Below are positions 48,401 through 60,948 of a DNA stretch of 64,000 bases, in pieces. This stretch comes from Castanea sativa (taxonomy: Eukaryota; Streptophyta; Magnoliopsida; Fagales; Fagaceae). The stretch is taken from contig NC_134016.1 of the NCBI RefSeq assembly GCF_040712315.1, forward strand, positions 21,062,390-21,126,389, written 5' to 3'. The notes below the pieces were generated by a model, which saw only the letters and a list, made by a program, of their open reading frames with translations, searched no databases and was not told the DNA's origin. Position 1 is the stretch's first letter, and each line of letters starts with the position of its first letter. The position numbers and the translations under genes are program-made.

Positions 48401-51400
48401 ACAACAAGGAAAAAGGATTACCACATCCCCCCGGCTGGAAGCTGCTATAGAAATTTAAAGAACCCATTGCAATTACTTTGGAAACTTTAAAAGAGGTAAT
48501 CTAAATTTTTTCCCTGAAAATTTTCAAGATATGGAATAGCTTAAAATATTATCAGTCACCTGCAGTGCAGATATCTCAAAAGGCTGTTATTGTTAGGATT
48601 GTTAACATTTGAAAATAATAATATAGAGAGCAGCACATCCTCCCTTACTTTTTGCATATTTCCATCAGGGTGTGTACAAGAGAGAGAGAGAGAGAGAGAG
48701 AGAGACTAGGAGTTTAGGTCTCTTGAAGTGTTTAACTAGGAATATGTTGTCTAAATTTCGCCAATGAGCTCTAGTTAAAATGATACCATTTACAAGGTGG
48801 AAGGTGAAGTCATGAGTTCAAGACCACAAGTGCGTGTGCAATTTCAATAAAAACAAATAAATAAGTAGTCTAAATTTCTACATTTGGTATCACTAATTCT
48901 TCATTTTATCTATCATATATGGAACATTTTATCACCAAATTCCGTTGGATGTTTCCGTTTCAAAATATTAATGTCATATTATGTGCATCATTCCATGGGA
49001 TATTTCCTTGTTCAAAATCTTAATGTTATTATATTGTGTGTTAATGCATCAGTATAAATAACTCTCCACTATTCACTACATTAGTCGCTAACCTGTGCAA
49101 TGCACGAGAAAACTATTAACTATGAAAAAAAAATCAACAATGAATAAAATATAGACAAACCCATGAAATGGATTTGAAATTTTTTCAAAAAGAAAGAAAG
49201 CTTTAATTGAAGTTTTGTGAATATGATACATTACGTTTTGTGAAAATGAAGATCATATTTGATATATTTCATAAGCAAATAAATATCTAACCATTTAACG
49301 AACCGGGTAAAGAAGAAGTTCGAAATTTTTAAGGTCGGACCGAGATCAAACCAAAGTTAAATTGTGATGACATTATAATTAATTTAATTATTATTTAAAA
49401 TATAATAAATTGGAAAATTTGAAAATTTGACTAAAATAGTCCAAATAAATATAAATATCTATCTTTCAAATATATTTTTAAATCACAATTTTTAGGTAAA
49501 TAAAAATATTAAATTCTAAGTAAGCATATATAGATATTGAAGTTTGATAGTCCAATAATATGTTAAGTTTTAAACCCATATTATCTTGTTCTCATAGGAT
49601 TTTGTTTCCTTAACCAAAGAGTCTTCAGTTAAGTGGGCAGACAATCCAAAGGAAGCTACTGAAGAAAAGTAAAAAATATTAACATAATATGAAAAGTGCT
49701 CAAGTTTCAAGAATGTGTTGGCAGCACAATATCCACGCAAAGTGCTTCAAACTTTCATAGTTGGCTTTTTTATTTTCATTGGATAAAAAAATTTCAAACT
49801 TTCTCTTCATTTTATCTTTGAAAGTTTCAAACTGTGTATAATCAAATTATTAGCGGCTAAAATTTGACTTTCCTCCACCGTGCCTGTGAGTTTCTGTTCT
49901 TTTTTTCCGTCTTACCTCCCTTGTTTTTTTTTTTGTCAACAATTTCTTTCGTTTTCTTTATCTCATCTCGCTATCTCTTCTCTATCATTTGAACAAAAAA
50001 GACCCAAATTTTACGAAGATAGACATGAAATGGAAGATCCGAGAGCGGAAAGAGAAAGAGTGCAAAGTCTGAAAGAGACTGAGATGAAAAGAACGAGATT
50101 TTGTGATTTGTGGGTTTGGCTTGTATTTGTGATTTACGGGTTTGGTTTCTGTTGCTTGTGTACTGTGTTTGAGGAAATTTATGGGATGAAGATGAAAATG
50201 ATGAAGAGAGAGATGAGATTATTTTGGTTTTGATGATTTATGGGTTTGGTTTGTGCTAGGTGTGTACTGTGTTTAAAGAAATTTATGGGATAAGGAGAAA
50301 GATGACGAAGTCGGAGATGGGAAATTTTTATTATTATCGAGTTCTTGTTTCTTCTCAAAAAAAAAAAAAAGAAGTTCTTGTTTTAGTTTTTAGAAGAAGT
50401 ATCGGGTGGAGAAATAGGGATAAATAGTTTTTTTTTTTAATGTTGATTTGAATACATATGACGGAACGAATTTAACTTTAAATTTGTAGAGGAAAAAAAG
50501 TTAGAGAAAGAATTACCCGTTGGAGTTATTGTTAACCAAAAAGTCATAGGGAACTCTTTTTAGTCGGCTTCATATTCCTTCTTCTTCTGCTTCTTTTTCT
50601 GGAAAAATCAAAAAGGTCGTTTTACTGAAAAGTGGTTCTCTTTTTTCTTGATCGGAATGTCTGGAAACAAAGATTGAAACAGGTCTTTAAGTTTAGAATG
50701 ATACGTGATCCTTGCAACCGGTAAGAATCTAGGCTTGGATTGTCTTACGGCTTGATGCAATTTGCGAACAGATTTTTCAAATTTCTATCTCTCTCCAGAT
50801 TTCTCAGTTTTTCCTCTCTTTCCACTCTTTGCGACTCTCTTTCTCTCTCCCTCTATTTCTTAAATTCTCTCAGTTTTTCAATTTAACCGAATTTTGTTTT
50901 AAACCATGTGGGATAAACTTTAAAGTTTAAAGCCCTCATACGGTGTAAAGAAGCCTTAATAGCAAGAAAAAGCTTTTAACTGAAAATGAGCATATTAAAT
51001 GAAAATAGGTCTATTAACCGAAAAGGTGCCTATTGAAAAATGAGAAGTCCCAACTGTTCAGTGTTTTTAAATGTAAAGTTACAATTGTTCGTGTTTTTAA
51101 ATGTATATGTGGCATTAATTTATATAGCCACGTGGTTTAATGAGGAGTGGTCAACAAAAAGTCAAACGTTTCGGCTATTAGTTATTATATAGATTACCAT
51201 CCAATCAACCTTATTCTTCCCATGGAAATGTATTTGGAAGGTTAAGGTCCCTGCTAAGATTGCTTTATTGACATGGGCAACAGCTCAAGGGAAAATTCTC
51301 ACCAGGGATTATCTTCAGAAGCAAGACATCTGTCTTATTGATTGCTGTTGTATGTGCAAGAACAGTGGGGAGACTACAGATCATCACTACTTCACTGTGC

Positions 51401-54400
51401 CTATCTGTTGGATATCCGGTCTATAGTGTTCTGTCAGTTTGGGATTCAGTGGGATATGCTTGAGAGGGTAATGAATTTGTTGGCTTGCTGGACGGGGCTT
51501 TGGGAGACATCGTTCAGTTGATGTATGGAGGGCCACTCCTCTTTGTGTTATGTGTACCATCCGAAGAGAGAGGAACAAGAGAAATTTTGAGGGGATTGAG
51601 AATTCTTCTTTTGAGCTGAAACTGTCCTTACTTTGTTTGCTGTATGATTAGATAGCTGCTTTAAGTAGTTACTTATTCTCTCCTCTAGAGGAGTTTTTTG
51701 ACTTACGTAAATTGTGTTGATCTTTGTAGTTTCCCTAGTATATTGCTTGAGTACACAGGGAGTTCTCTATTTAATTTTCAATAGAAGATTTTATTACCTA
51801 TCAAAAAAATATAAACAACAACCAAGCCTTAGTTCCAAAAAACATTCTCTATATCCTTTTACTGAAAAAATATGCATATTTGTTAGTAAATTTCCTCAGG
51901 ATCTACCTTTACTATTGTTAACTAGTAACAAACCTTACCTTATTCCATCAAGCACAGCATCCCAGCAGAAATGAGTATGACCAAACACATGACATGCAGA
52001 TCCACTCCCCTGGATTCCATGTATAGACCTTATCCGAACCTCAAGATAATCCGAGCCAATAATTTTTGGGAGCTTGGGATAGAATAGCATCCTCTTCTCT
52101 GGACACAGCTCTTGCCTGAAGAAGATGGAATGCAATCAGCAATGTGCCACACAAATTATAGGATGCTCTATTCACAAAACAACATAACTAATCTGTAGTT
52201 GAGGTTCAGGGGTTACTTGGGAATTTTATAGTTGAACAAAATGCTCTATATTCGGGATGCTCAAATTTCCAATACAGTAATGCTACTAAAAATTCACAAA
52301 ACCACTGTGGCTCAACCAACATTGCTCCAGTTTTTTCGACATAAAGTTCACTTCATATGGCATGAACCATTTGTATTCTCTTCTTTCCTTTTGGTAAAGA
52401 CAGAAATAAAAGGGAAAAAATGGGCAAAACAATTTACAGGAATCTTTTAAACAAAGCCAAGATAAAACTTGGTGTACAGGAGCACACCATTGACACCCGA
52501 TACATTCCAACTACCACCTTTCCACCACTTCCTATACAACACCAATTTAGTCTGCTTCACCACCACCCACTACTGCACCCTATGAAGCACGGGTGTGTAT
52601 TCAGATTCGGGTGTGGGTGCAGATACGAGTGCGAGACTCGACAATTTTTGAAAAAGTAGGATGTGGGTGCGGCAATTAAAAATTTATTAAAAATATTTTT
52701 ATTTATATTTTCTATATATTGCTAAGCATACTTTTTCATATAATTGTAAATATATACCAATTTAAGAGTAATAGTAGATAATAACTAAAACATGATATTC
52801 ATAAATTAGAATACAACCCACAAGTTGAATTTTATTATTATTTTAATATGTATTTTGGCCAGTTTCGGCCCAAATCGGCACGAATCTGCTGGAATCGGCC
52901 CATATCAGCGCGAATCGGAAAAAAAAAAAGGCCGAATCGGCGCGTCAGAGGAGCGTCACTGTGTCGCCATGAGTCCGGTGCAGGTGCAGCGGCCCTAGAG
53001 CTGCACCCATTTTTTCTAGACTGCACTACCCCATATCAACAACAACTACTACACCTCAGACTTCCACCAATATTTCCCCAGACATTGCTAATTGCAAGCA
53101 ATATAGCAATGCCATCACTACAACCATTAATGCAGCTGCTACTATCTTCATCTAACCAATTCCACAAACTCTATAAGTTCTTTGGGTTTCCTTTGCTAGT
53201 TTGTGAGCATGTATCAAATTAACATTATGTAACTGGAACTATAGAAAATATTGAGGCCCTGTCTCAAGTGCAAGAGGAAGTTGGGAAAAAATATTTTGGC
53301 CATTTAAAAACTCATTCGAAAGAACCCTATAAAATGAAGAGATTGTTGGATATGGAAAATGAAGATGCTGTAGTTCAAAAATTTTACTTAAAAAAAACAT
53401 AAAGAAAACTATGGATGGTTTTCCTAGAAAATGAAATTAGACAACCATGAAACAAATATTTAAAAAAGAAGAATGTAAAACAGTTCATCAGCAAATGGCT
53501 AAGTTCTTCTATCGCATCATTAGATTAAGCTCAAGGCTCAAGCCACCTTCTTACTGCATCATTAGGGAGAATTCTTGAAGAAGTGCATAGGACATTAGAT
53601 ATGCTTCAACGCTATAGGCAAGAATGGAAGAAAACAGGTTGTTCAATTATGTTTGATGGTTAAAGAAGGAAAAAGAAAAAAGGAAGATGATCTATACTCA
53701 ATTTTCTAGTGAACAGTCCTAATGGAAGCATTTTTCTTACATTCGATATTACACCTTAGAAATTTCAAAAATAGCTAAGATGAAGTTTGAGAAGCTACAT
53801 GACATTGTAGAGAAGATTGGAGATTGGCCAGGGATTTAATACAAAAAGAGGAAAATAGACAGATAATACAACCAAGTCCAAACTATAAATTGGCCTGAGG
53901 TTTAACACAAAAGAGGAAAATATTGATTTGGACTTGTTATGTCTCTCATTGCTTAAATGAGATCCTTGAAGATTGTTAGAATAATGATTAAGTGATTAAA
54001 TTCATCATTTCCTAATAGCTTAACCTTTTGGGACGATCAGTAATTTATCATAGTATTAAAACAAGTAGTCTTGAGTTCGAACCTTGCCTACACTATACAT
54101 TCTATTTAAAACGTTAAAAATCCCATGTGTTGAAGCCCACACAAGAGGAGTGTTAGAATAATGGTTTAGGGATTAAATTCAACATTTTTTAGTAGCTTAG
54201 GCTTTTGAAACCATTGGTCAATGGTAATTTATCACAGATTTTGAAAAAAAGCTTAAGGACCATCAAGTGACAATTGCAAAGAATAAGAATATTACTATAA
54301 ACATATATTCTACGACTTTGTGTCTAACTTGGTTGAAATTTTTCACTAGACTGAAGGATTTGATTAGCCATGTTGTTAGATGGTTTGCAACTGATAACAC

Positions 54401-57400
54401 ATAGGCCTCAACCCTTGCTTTCTTATTTGATTAGAGGGACAAACACCAATGCTTCAGGTTTTCTAGTAAAAGAAAATTTTTTGACCCGCCAATAAAGTCT
54501 ACAATTTTAACTAGTAAGTAAATTCAAGAAAATGACTAAGACCATAAACATCAATTCTGATAATTTATTTAAATGGCTAATCTATATAATAACTAATAGT
54601 CGAAATGTTTGACTTTTTGTTGACCACTTCTTATTGTGCCATGTGGCTACACAAATTTATGCCACGTATACATTTAAAAACACCGAACAATTGTATCTTT
54701 TCAATATGTCTATTCACAATTACGCCTATTCTGAATCGGTGTCAATGTGTCTATAAAAAGGCATCCCTTATTTCATTTTAAAAAGTTAGTTTTTTCATTC
54801 ATTCATAAGAATCTTTAGAGAGAGACAAACACACAATTCTATTCGTTGTACCTGGAAATTGTAGTGCTTCTTCTACATGTTGTTGATCATTGTATCTTGG
54901 TCAGTTTTATATCAAACATTATGTATTCATTTGTTTTGTAAGTTTTACTTTATTTCTCTTAGGGCACAAGCCCTAAAAATCTAATTCTAGCATTAGCATG
55001 AGAGCATCTATATCAGTACCGAAAAAGAGAATTCCTTGAATGTTTACATAGTTAACTTCTCAAAGTAACATCATGCATATATTATCAATTCAAGGATCTA
55101 AACTAATCCGACTGAAGTCAGGCCATGAATCCTATATAAAGATTGACGGTGTACAACACTAATAAAAAAACTAGCAAAGTTGGCACTGTCATTAAAAGAT
55201 ATACTGTGGGCCACTTCATCCATCAGTTATACTTCTTAGTGCCCAAAAAAAAAAAAAAAAAAACTTGAACTGATATACCTTCAAAGCATTAGTTAAAAGG
55301 CTTATATGATTCACACACATATATATGAATCCATATATATAAAAATATATTAAAGGATTTCAAGAATACAAAAGCACAATTCATTAAACTTTAATATTAC
55401 CAATAAAAATTTATCAAAAAAAAAAAATTACCAATAAAATTTTATGTGTTCATCGATAATATAAAGACTATCAAAACACTGCCCCTTAACTAAGGGACAT
55501 GATCAGATTTGTGCATATATTGTTTATAGATCTTATTCACAAAACTACAAAAGTAAATTATATGTGTAATAATATCTAACAATCTTGAGACAGATTTTCC
55601 TCAATTTATTTTTGTGATTTCAGTGGAAAGTTTCTGTGTGCACTAAATAAGTTTTGAGAAGTTATTTTGTGATTGAATTGTGATAATTATATAAGTTCAA
55701 CTATTGGTGATTTGCATAAATAAAATCGTGTTTGCACGTAAAGGGAGTTTTGTTTTCAACCTTAATTTTTTTTTCTTTTTAAAACTAACTGCCTGCACCG
55801 TTTGGAATTGGAATACACAATATATATTTATATATAGCAATAACTGATTGCACTATTTGATAAATTTTTTGAAATATTTCGTTAATGTTCAATAATTATT
55901 AATGGCCCACTAAATTGACCTTTTATATAACTGTTGCAATTGTATGATATATATAACATTCATTGTTATAATATATTATATGAATTTGGTTGATTCTCTA
56001 TCAGTTTTCGTGGTATAATATATTTAAATACTTTTGGATTGTTTTGATTCATAGGGAAGAGAATCAGAAATCCAAGAAGAATAGGATTTGTAAGGTGTGT
56101 AAAGAAATCATTCGGTATTATTGTTGCTACTATTGGTGTGGCTTGATTCTTAGACCATTTCATTATTTAACAAAAAAAAAAAATCGACTTACAAATAGAA
56201 ATTTTGAAAAAGATCCACATGTTTCGTGTGTTTTTAAGAAAGATTAAAGATAAAAGTTTGAGAAAAAGTAACCAAATAAAGAAATCATTCAATATTATTG
56301 TTGCCACCATTGGTGTGGCTTGACTTCTAGACGTTTTTATTATTTAACAAAGAAAATTAACTTACAAATAGAAGTTTTGGAGAAAACCCACAGGTTTTTT
56401 GTGTTTCTAAGAAATATGAAAGAGAATAAATTAAGAAGTTACCAAATGAATATGAACCACTATTTATACCCAAAAGATTATAACCCCTTAACAGGCATAT
56501 TTTCATTCAATATGCACATTTTCGATCAATAGACACATTTTTATTTAATAGACACCTTTTTTGCTAATAAGCACCTTTAATATATATCAAATATGAAGAA
56601 TTATGACATTTCAATAGGCACCTTTGGTATGTCTAATTTGAATAGTTATGACATTTTAATGGCCACCTTTTAGTATATATATTACAACATATATTATATA
56701 TACATATATATATATATAAATAAAATTAGGTTTCTTATTCATTCTCACAAAAAAACTAATAAATAAAAATTATTTCTTTTTTTCCTTGAAACTCATCCGG
56801 TAGCTATTCCCGTGCATTACACGGGTTAGCAACTAGTAATATAAGATTCTTAAAACTTGGTCATAGTTACAATCAGCAAATTTTCCAACTATCCAATTTA
56901 AATGAGAAGGAAACTAACTGAAGAAGATTGAATATCAGAAGAGTGATTAACTGACCTGGGAACAAAGTGAGAAAATGTAATTATTTGGCTACAAGTCCCC
57001 TGGATTTCCTTGACCACATTAAGACTCTTTTCATTGATTGCATCAAAGTACAAAGAAAGGGAGGTATCTCCATTTGAAAGTCCCCCAGGCCACTTGCATG
57101 CATGAAAGTCCTTGCATGCCTACATAGAGAATCAAAAGGATGGGCACAAACCTATTTCATAATTGAGGACCTACTGCATTATAAAGCAGTCAAAATGAAA
57201 ACCCAAATGATGTAAACCAAGTAACCAACAAATAATGGAGATGGATGGATATGCAAAGGAAGTAAAACATCCCACAAGGATATCATTCTGAGGTTTCTAC
57301 GTGGAGTGCTGCTATATATGTGCCCAAGATTTCAACATACAAAAATCTATATGCTGTCATTATAAATGCCTATATGAAATGGTTTGAGTAAATGAACATG

Positions 57401-60400
57401 ATATCATGTTTTAAGACAGTAGTGGGTGCCAGACACATCAGTTCCAAGATTTTTACACCGGGTGCTGCTATATATGTGTTCCATCAATATAACATTTATA
57501 ATTATGCGTGTTTGAGTGGCTGCAAACTGACAAACCATAAACCATCAAGAAAACGTTACAAATATATGTTCATATTTCACCTACAAAAATGAACTTTTAT
57601 TTTTATCAGTTACCAAATAGTGCACTCAAGTGTCCAACAACCAATTTCAAGTGGAATAGTGTGCAACAAATCCTAGCCTATAAGGCAATTAATCACCAAA
57701 TAAACTGAGAAAAATAAAAACACTACAACATAGAGTGATGAGATTCATCATAAATAAACATGACTCTGTGACCAATTTAGTGTGTACTAATTAAACAATC
57801 CATTCAAATGTCCAATAAGTTTTGGTAAAAGCGTGCTTAAGCACAAAGCTAGAAGCACCAAAGCTCCAGCGCTTTTCGCCTCAAAAGCAAGGTGCACTTT
57901 TTTTCCCTTTATTTATTTTAAATTTTCAAAAGAAATAAACCAAAACTGAATATAGCCATAGTATCTTAACATTATTGATATAAAGTATAAACCATTGATT
58001 TCGTGTATAAAATTCAATGTTACAGTCTGCTACTATACACTTCCCAATTCCTCCAACTTAACAAATTCTATAAGACCCATTTGGGACGGCAATCACTCCA
58101 CAGTCCACCATTGATCATATATTGACTAATTCTTATAAACTGATACTTATTAAGTGATTACATTATTAAATAATATTAGTAATTAGTCAAAGTGCATTAA
58201 GGTTACTGGAGATTCAAGAAAGGATATTGACGGAAGTATTCATATTTAGCTGATTTAGAAAATAAAAATGACTTGAATTGCAATTTTGTGGTAAAATCGC
58301 AAAAGGAGCGGCTTATATAAATGTTATATGAATTATATTAAATGTTTTATTTCAATATATATGATTATTTGATCACTAATTGTTGTATTTTTCATTTATA
58401 ATTATTTTCAAATTTATCAATTTTTTTTTTAAATGTGCGCCTGGTGCTTTTACCAACACTTGTCCAATTACTGTTCCATTAACTAATATGAAAAGAAAAA
58501 GACAGCAAATTTTTACACACCATGCTACAAATATAAAGCCTGTAAGATGCAAATCCATTATCTATGAGGGCCCAAAAAATCTAGGAATGAAATTTTTTTA
58601 TCTAATACACAACTAGTTAGGCATCATGAAAGTGTGCAGAACATTGCCAGTTCAGTTTAGTCATTTTGCAGTAGGTGACTATTCTTATCAGAGAAAATAA
58701 AAGGCCTGCTGCTCTGCTAAGAGAATAGGACCCACATCAAGCATTATTAAAGATAAAAAACATAAAGACCCTTACTAGGAGGAAGGAAAGTGAATCACCA
58801 TCTCCAACGATTGAATGCGGATGCCAGTTATATCCTTCTCTCGATCAAAGCTCTGCAATAAAAGGGGGACAGTCCATACATGAATTCATAATTAAGCACC
58901 ACATGGAAAAGTCATCAATGTTATTGGAGCTAAAAATTGCAGAATGGATGCAAAATACACTCTAATAAACCAATCACCTCATGGTACCAGGAGAACAAAG
59001 GAATGATTCCCAAGCCATCTACAACCATAGGATTAGTCTCAACTCCAAGTACTCTACATGCATCAAGCAATTTATTTAGCTTTTGAAGAGAATCAACCTG
59101 GAAACACAACTTTAGATGCTCAGATGATTATTTCCATAAGCATTGAAATATCAGAAAAATAAATTGAAGAACAAGCTTTAACAGGAATCAAATTCTGAAA
59201 AAGATATAACTAATGTCATTGCCAAGCATTGTAAATTGAGCAGGAGCCAGCCCTAGAAAGATAAACTTTCACTGTCTAACTGATAACAGATATTTATCAG
59301 ATGTAACCATATAGTTTCAGTGAAAGGTCAAATGTATAAGGTTTAATGAGAAAACTAATAAAAAGAAGAAGAGGGGTAGGGGTGGGAAGTATATAAATAA
59401 AATTAGGGCTTTTAATAGAACAAACAGCTTGTCCAAAGCTCAGGTTCAGATTATTAAGATTCTCCTCCAGAATTAATTAATAATTAAGGAAGCTAAGCTT
59501 AATTTTAGAACAGGCCGATTTTTTAGATCAAGTTGAACCTGAAGTACATGAAAGTTAGCTCTCTTACACACTCCACCAAGTGTAATACACATGAGAGTAA
59601 TAAGAGTCTTTAGTAATAAGTAGAATAGTCTTTGCTCAAGCTAGGATTATCAATAAGCTGCCTCTGTGTTTATTTTATTTTATTTTATTTTAATGTAGGG
59701 AACTTTCTAAACAACAGCCCTTTGGACTCGCCTTTAGCTAGTAAAACCTACAGGCAAATGACCCCACCTGTAGAACCAGTAGTCAAGTAATCCAGGGGCA
59801 TTCACCACTGATGAGCTAAGCAGTTTGTACTTATGCCCAGGAGCACTGCCTCTGTTTTTCACCAGCCTAAAGAATCAAAACTCATGCTTTATGTTCTTAT
59901 TTCAATCAATTAACAAGCCAAACTAGAGAAACACAAGGCCAACAGAGCTTATGAACAGTTCAAAAAAGGATGATACAGTGACATTACTTCTTAAAAAGAA
60001 ATGAGACACTTTTCAGCACAAAGTTCACAAGTTATTTAAAGCTGCTTATGATAAACAGTTGAATAGCTTCTTGAATATCTTAGCCTTGAAATTTCAATAA
60101 ATGATGGCACAGCTATTAAATCATAACATGCAAATGAACTATAGACTAGGCGAATGACAAACTCTATTACACTGTTGACCATGATTAGGCACTGTCACCC
60201 CACCATACTTTAACAGGGCCTGCTGCTTTTTAATAAATCAAACTTCAACAGGGTTATTAAGCTTAACCATAGCAACTTGATCCAATATCAAACAAACTGA
60301 GCTAGAGTATCCAAACATTGGTCCCACTTGGGCCACCTCATTGACAGATTCAAACCTGTAATGGTAAGAAATTGTTTAACTAACCAATGATAACCTGAGA

Positions 60401-60948
60401 AACCATCCTGCATGCGTACATTCATAAATATACAAACAAAGAGACAGATATAAACCTAGCACATCTCAGTATGGAATAATCGAACGTAACATATCTAAAA
60501 GAATTTGAAGGATGCGAATTTCTAGGAAATCAATGATGTTTCTTACATAATCTTCTCCTTCCCGACGACACCAAAGATCATGGTTTCCTGGTACGTAGAA
60601 GACATGCTCAAATCTATCCTTCAAAAGAGACATAGTCAAAACAAAATTTCCATATATTTCTGCCACATCACCGGCTATGAGAATAATATCCTTCTTGTGT
60701 CTCACAGTAGATATGGACTTCACCCATCTCATGTTCTCTGCATAGTCTGTGTGCAAGTCAGAGAGCACAAAGACACGCAAGCCAACAGCATCTCTAGAAG
60801 TTAAAGGTAGTATTTGAGGCCGTTCAACGAAACCCCTCTTTATGTCTGTTTTGTATTTGCTTAATGTAGCAATGTGTTTAGAAAGATAGTTCAAATTCAT
60901 GGGTTTTTGAGAGGCACATGAGTAAGAAGGGATGAACCTCATTACCAT
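45437..60948 (-). CDS. Calcineurin-like metallophosphoesterase
   Basis: Six coding exons on the minus strand: 60948-60547, 59097-58978, 58852-58799, 57119-56956, 52115-51939 and 45647-45437 (402+120+54+164+177+211 = 1,128 nt, 375 aa). All introns are GT-AG and all phases join. Metal-site motifs are complete: SDLHTDY (Asp64, His66), IAGDVAE (Asp94), VPGNHDLW (Asn122, His123), FSHFVPR (His243) and VFGHTHFCWD (His293, His295). The family hydrolyses phosphoesters with a two-metal centre; the substrate of this plant member is not known to me. An in-frame TAG lies just upstream of the chosen ATG. The conserved ending NTELAPWVARFYNQT is intact. A 5'UTR exon near 61.55 kb is likely. The two largest introns (6.3 and 4.8 kb) are packed with transposons. 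Confidence 0.93.
46461..48070 (+). mobile_element. Short LTR retrotransposon without coding capacity
   Basis: LTRs 46461-46749 and 47762-48070 start TGTTAGAGAT and end TTCAACA; the right one is about 20 bases longer through an indel. A primer site TAGTATCAGAGCC (46750-46762) follows the left LTR, and a purine tract GAGAGAGGG precedes the right one. Flanking 5-mers are TCGCA (46456-46460) and TTGCA (48071-48075), a duplication with one C-to-T change. The internal kilobase has no gag or pol motif; the open frames in it are not convincing. It is a TRIM-like or deletion-derived Copia-type element, sitting antisense in the last intron of the metallophosphoesterase gene. Confidence 0.82.
48679..48704. 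repeat. (GA)n microsatellite
   Basis: A GA run of about 13 units in the last intron of the metallophosphoesterase gene. Confidence 0.9.
48759..48867 (+). mobile_element. tRNA-derived SINE
   Basis: A 109-bp unit with an A-box-like GAGCTCTAGTTAAAATG and a B-box-like GAGTTCAAGACC, ending AATAAAAACAAATAAATAAG. The 10-bp direct repeat GTCTAAATTT flanks it (48749-48758 and 48868-48877). It is a different family from the SINE at 12467. Confidence 0.75.
49081..51193 (-). mobile_element. Non-autonomous Helitron (copy A)
   Basis: In minus sense it starts TCTATATAATAACTAATAGC at 51193 and ends GGTTAGCGACTAA at 49081, preceded by a small GTGC-ATT-GCAC hairpin (49105-49095). It lies between A and T, with no target duplication, as Helitrons do. 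About 2.1 kb with no Rep/helicase motif. Its 5' end matches that of the Helitron at 54581, so both belong to one family. It lies sense to the host gene in the last intron. Confidence 0.75.
51206..51812 (+). mobile_element. LINE 3' fragment
   Basis: Reads WKCIWKVKVPAKIALLTWA, then TRDYLQKQDICLIDCCCMCK and NSGETTDHHY, the zinc-binding RVT end of a plant LINE ORF2. Later pieces in shifted frames (RRIRRERNKRNFEGIE-like, CTIRRERNKRNF) and a 3' end with TTTTATTACCTATCAAAAAA follow. 5' truncated and dead. It ends about 125 bases from coding exon 5 of the metallophosphoesterase gene. Confidence 0.75.
52570..53020. other. Repeat-like block, unassigned
   Basis: A block beginning GAAGCACGGGTGTG and ending with GGCCCTAGAGCTGCACCC contains several CGAATCGGC/CAAATCGGC words and a hydrophobic-looking reading frame of no clear family. 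It looks like an interspersed repeat but no ends were proven. Confidence 0.3.
53250..54560 (+). pseudogene. hAT transposase relic (DUF659-type)
   Basis: Pieces of a plant hAT transposase: GRILEEVHRTLDMLQRYRQE and WKKTGCSIMFDG near 53568-53660, LNFLVNSPNGSIFLTF near 53698-53745, then, after an unrelated insertion, FEKKLKDHQVTIAK near 54239-54280 and LCLTWLKFFTRLKDLISHVV near 54310-54375. Stops and frame changes are numerous. The parent enzyme cut and pasted hAT elements; this copy is dead. A TRIM (53974-54234) sits within it. Confidence 0.7.
53974..54234 (+). mobile_element. TRIM (miniature LTR retrotransposon)
   Basis: Two LTRs of 77 and 84 bp (53974-54050 and 54151-54234) start TGTTAGAATAATG and end AATTTATCA. 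A decayed primer site TAGTATTAAAAC follows the first; a purine tract CAAGAGGAG precedes the second. Flanking 5-mers AAGAT and CAGAT match at four of five bases. The internal region is only 100 bp, so all proteins must come from elsewhere. Confidence 0.8.
54581..56836 (+). mobile_element. Non-autonomous Helitron (copy B)
   Basis: Starts TCTATATAATAACTAATAGT after an A, and ends GGTTAGCAACTAG before a T. A perfect 6-bp stem CCCGTG/CACGGG with loop CATTA (56807-56823) lies 13 bases before the end, the classic Helitron 3' hairpin, and the last bases fit CTRR. About 2.26 kb; no Rep/helicase motif. It is in the opposite orientation to copy A and to the host gene, in the intron between coding exons 4 and 5. 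Confidence 0.82.
56100..56455 (+). repeat. Diverged tandem duplication inside Helitron B
   Basis: Two copies of about 178 bp, each starting AAAGAAATCATTC and containing TTGGTGTGGCTTGA and ACTTACAAATAGAA, lie head to tail (about 56100-56277 and 56278-56455). Confidence 0.75.
57817..58460. mobile_element. hAT-like non-autonomous element
   Basis: A perfect 8-bp direct repeat TGTCCAAT flanks it (57809-57816 and 58461-58468). The ends are inverted: left AGTTTTGGTAAAAGC, right (reverse complement) AGTGTTGGTAAAAGC, with one extra A on the left. AT-rich interior without transposase. It lies in the intron between coding exons 3 and 4 of the metallophosphoesterase gene. Confidence 0.65.

Noticed and set aside
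49880..50233. A 117-codon frame inside Helitron A
   Set aside because: Phe/Ser-rich then Lys/Glu-rich low-complexity peptide without known motif; not Rep/helicase.
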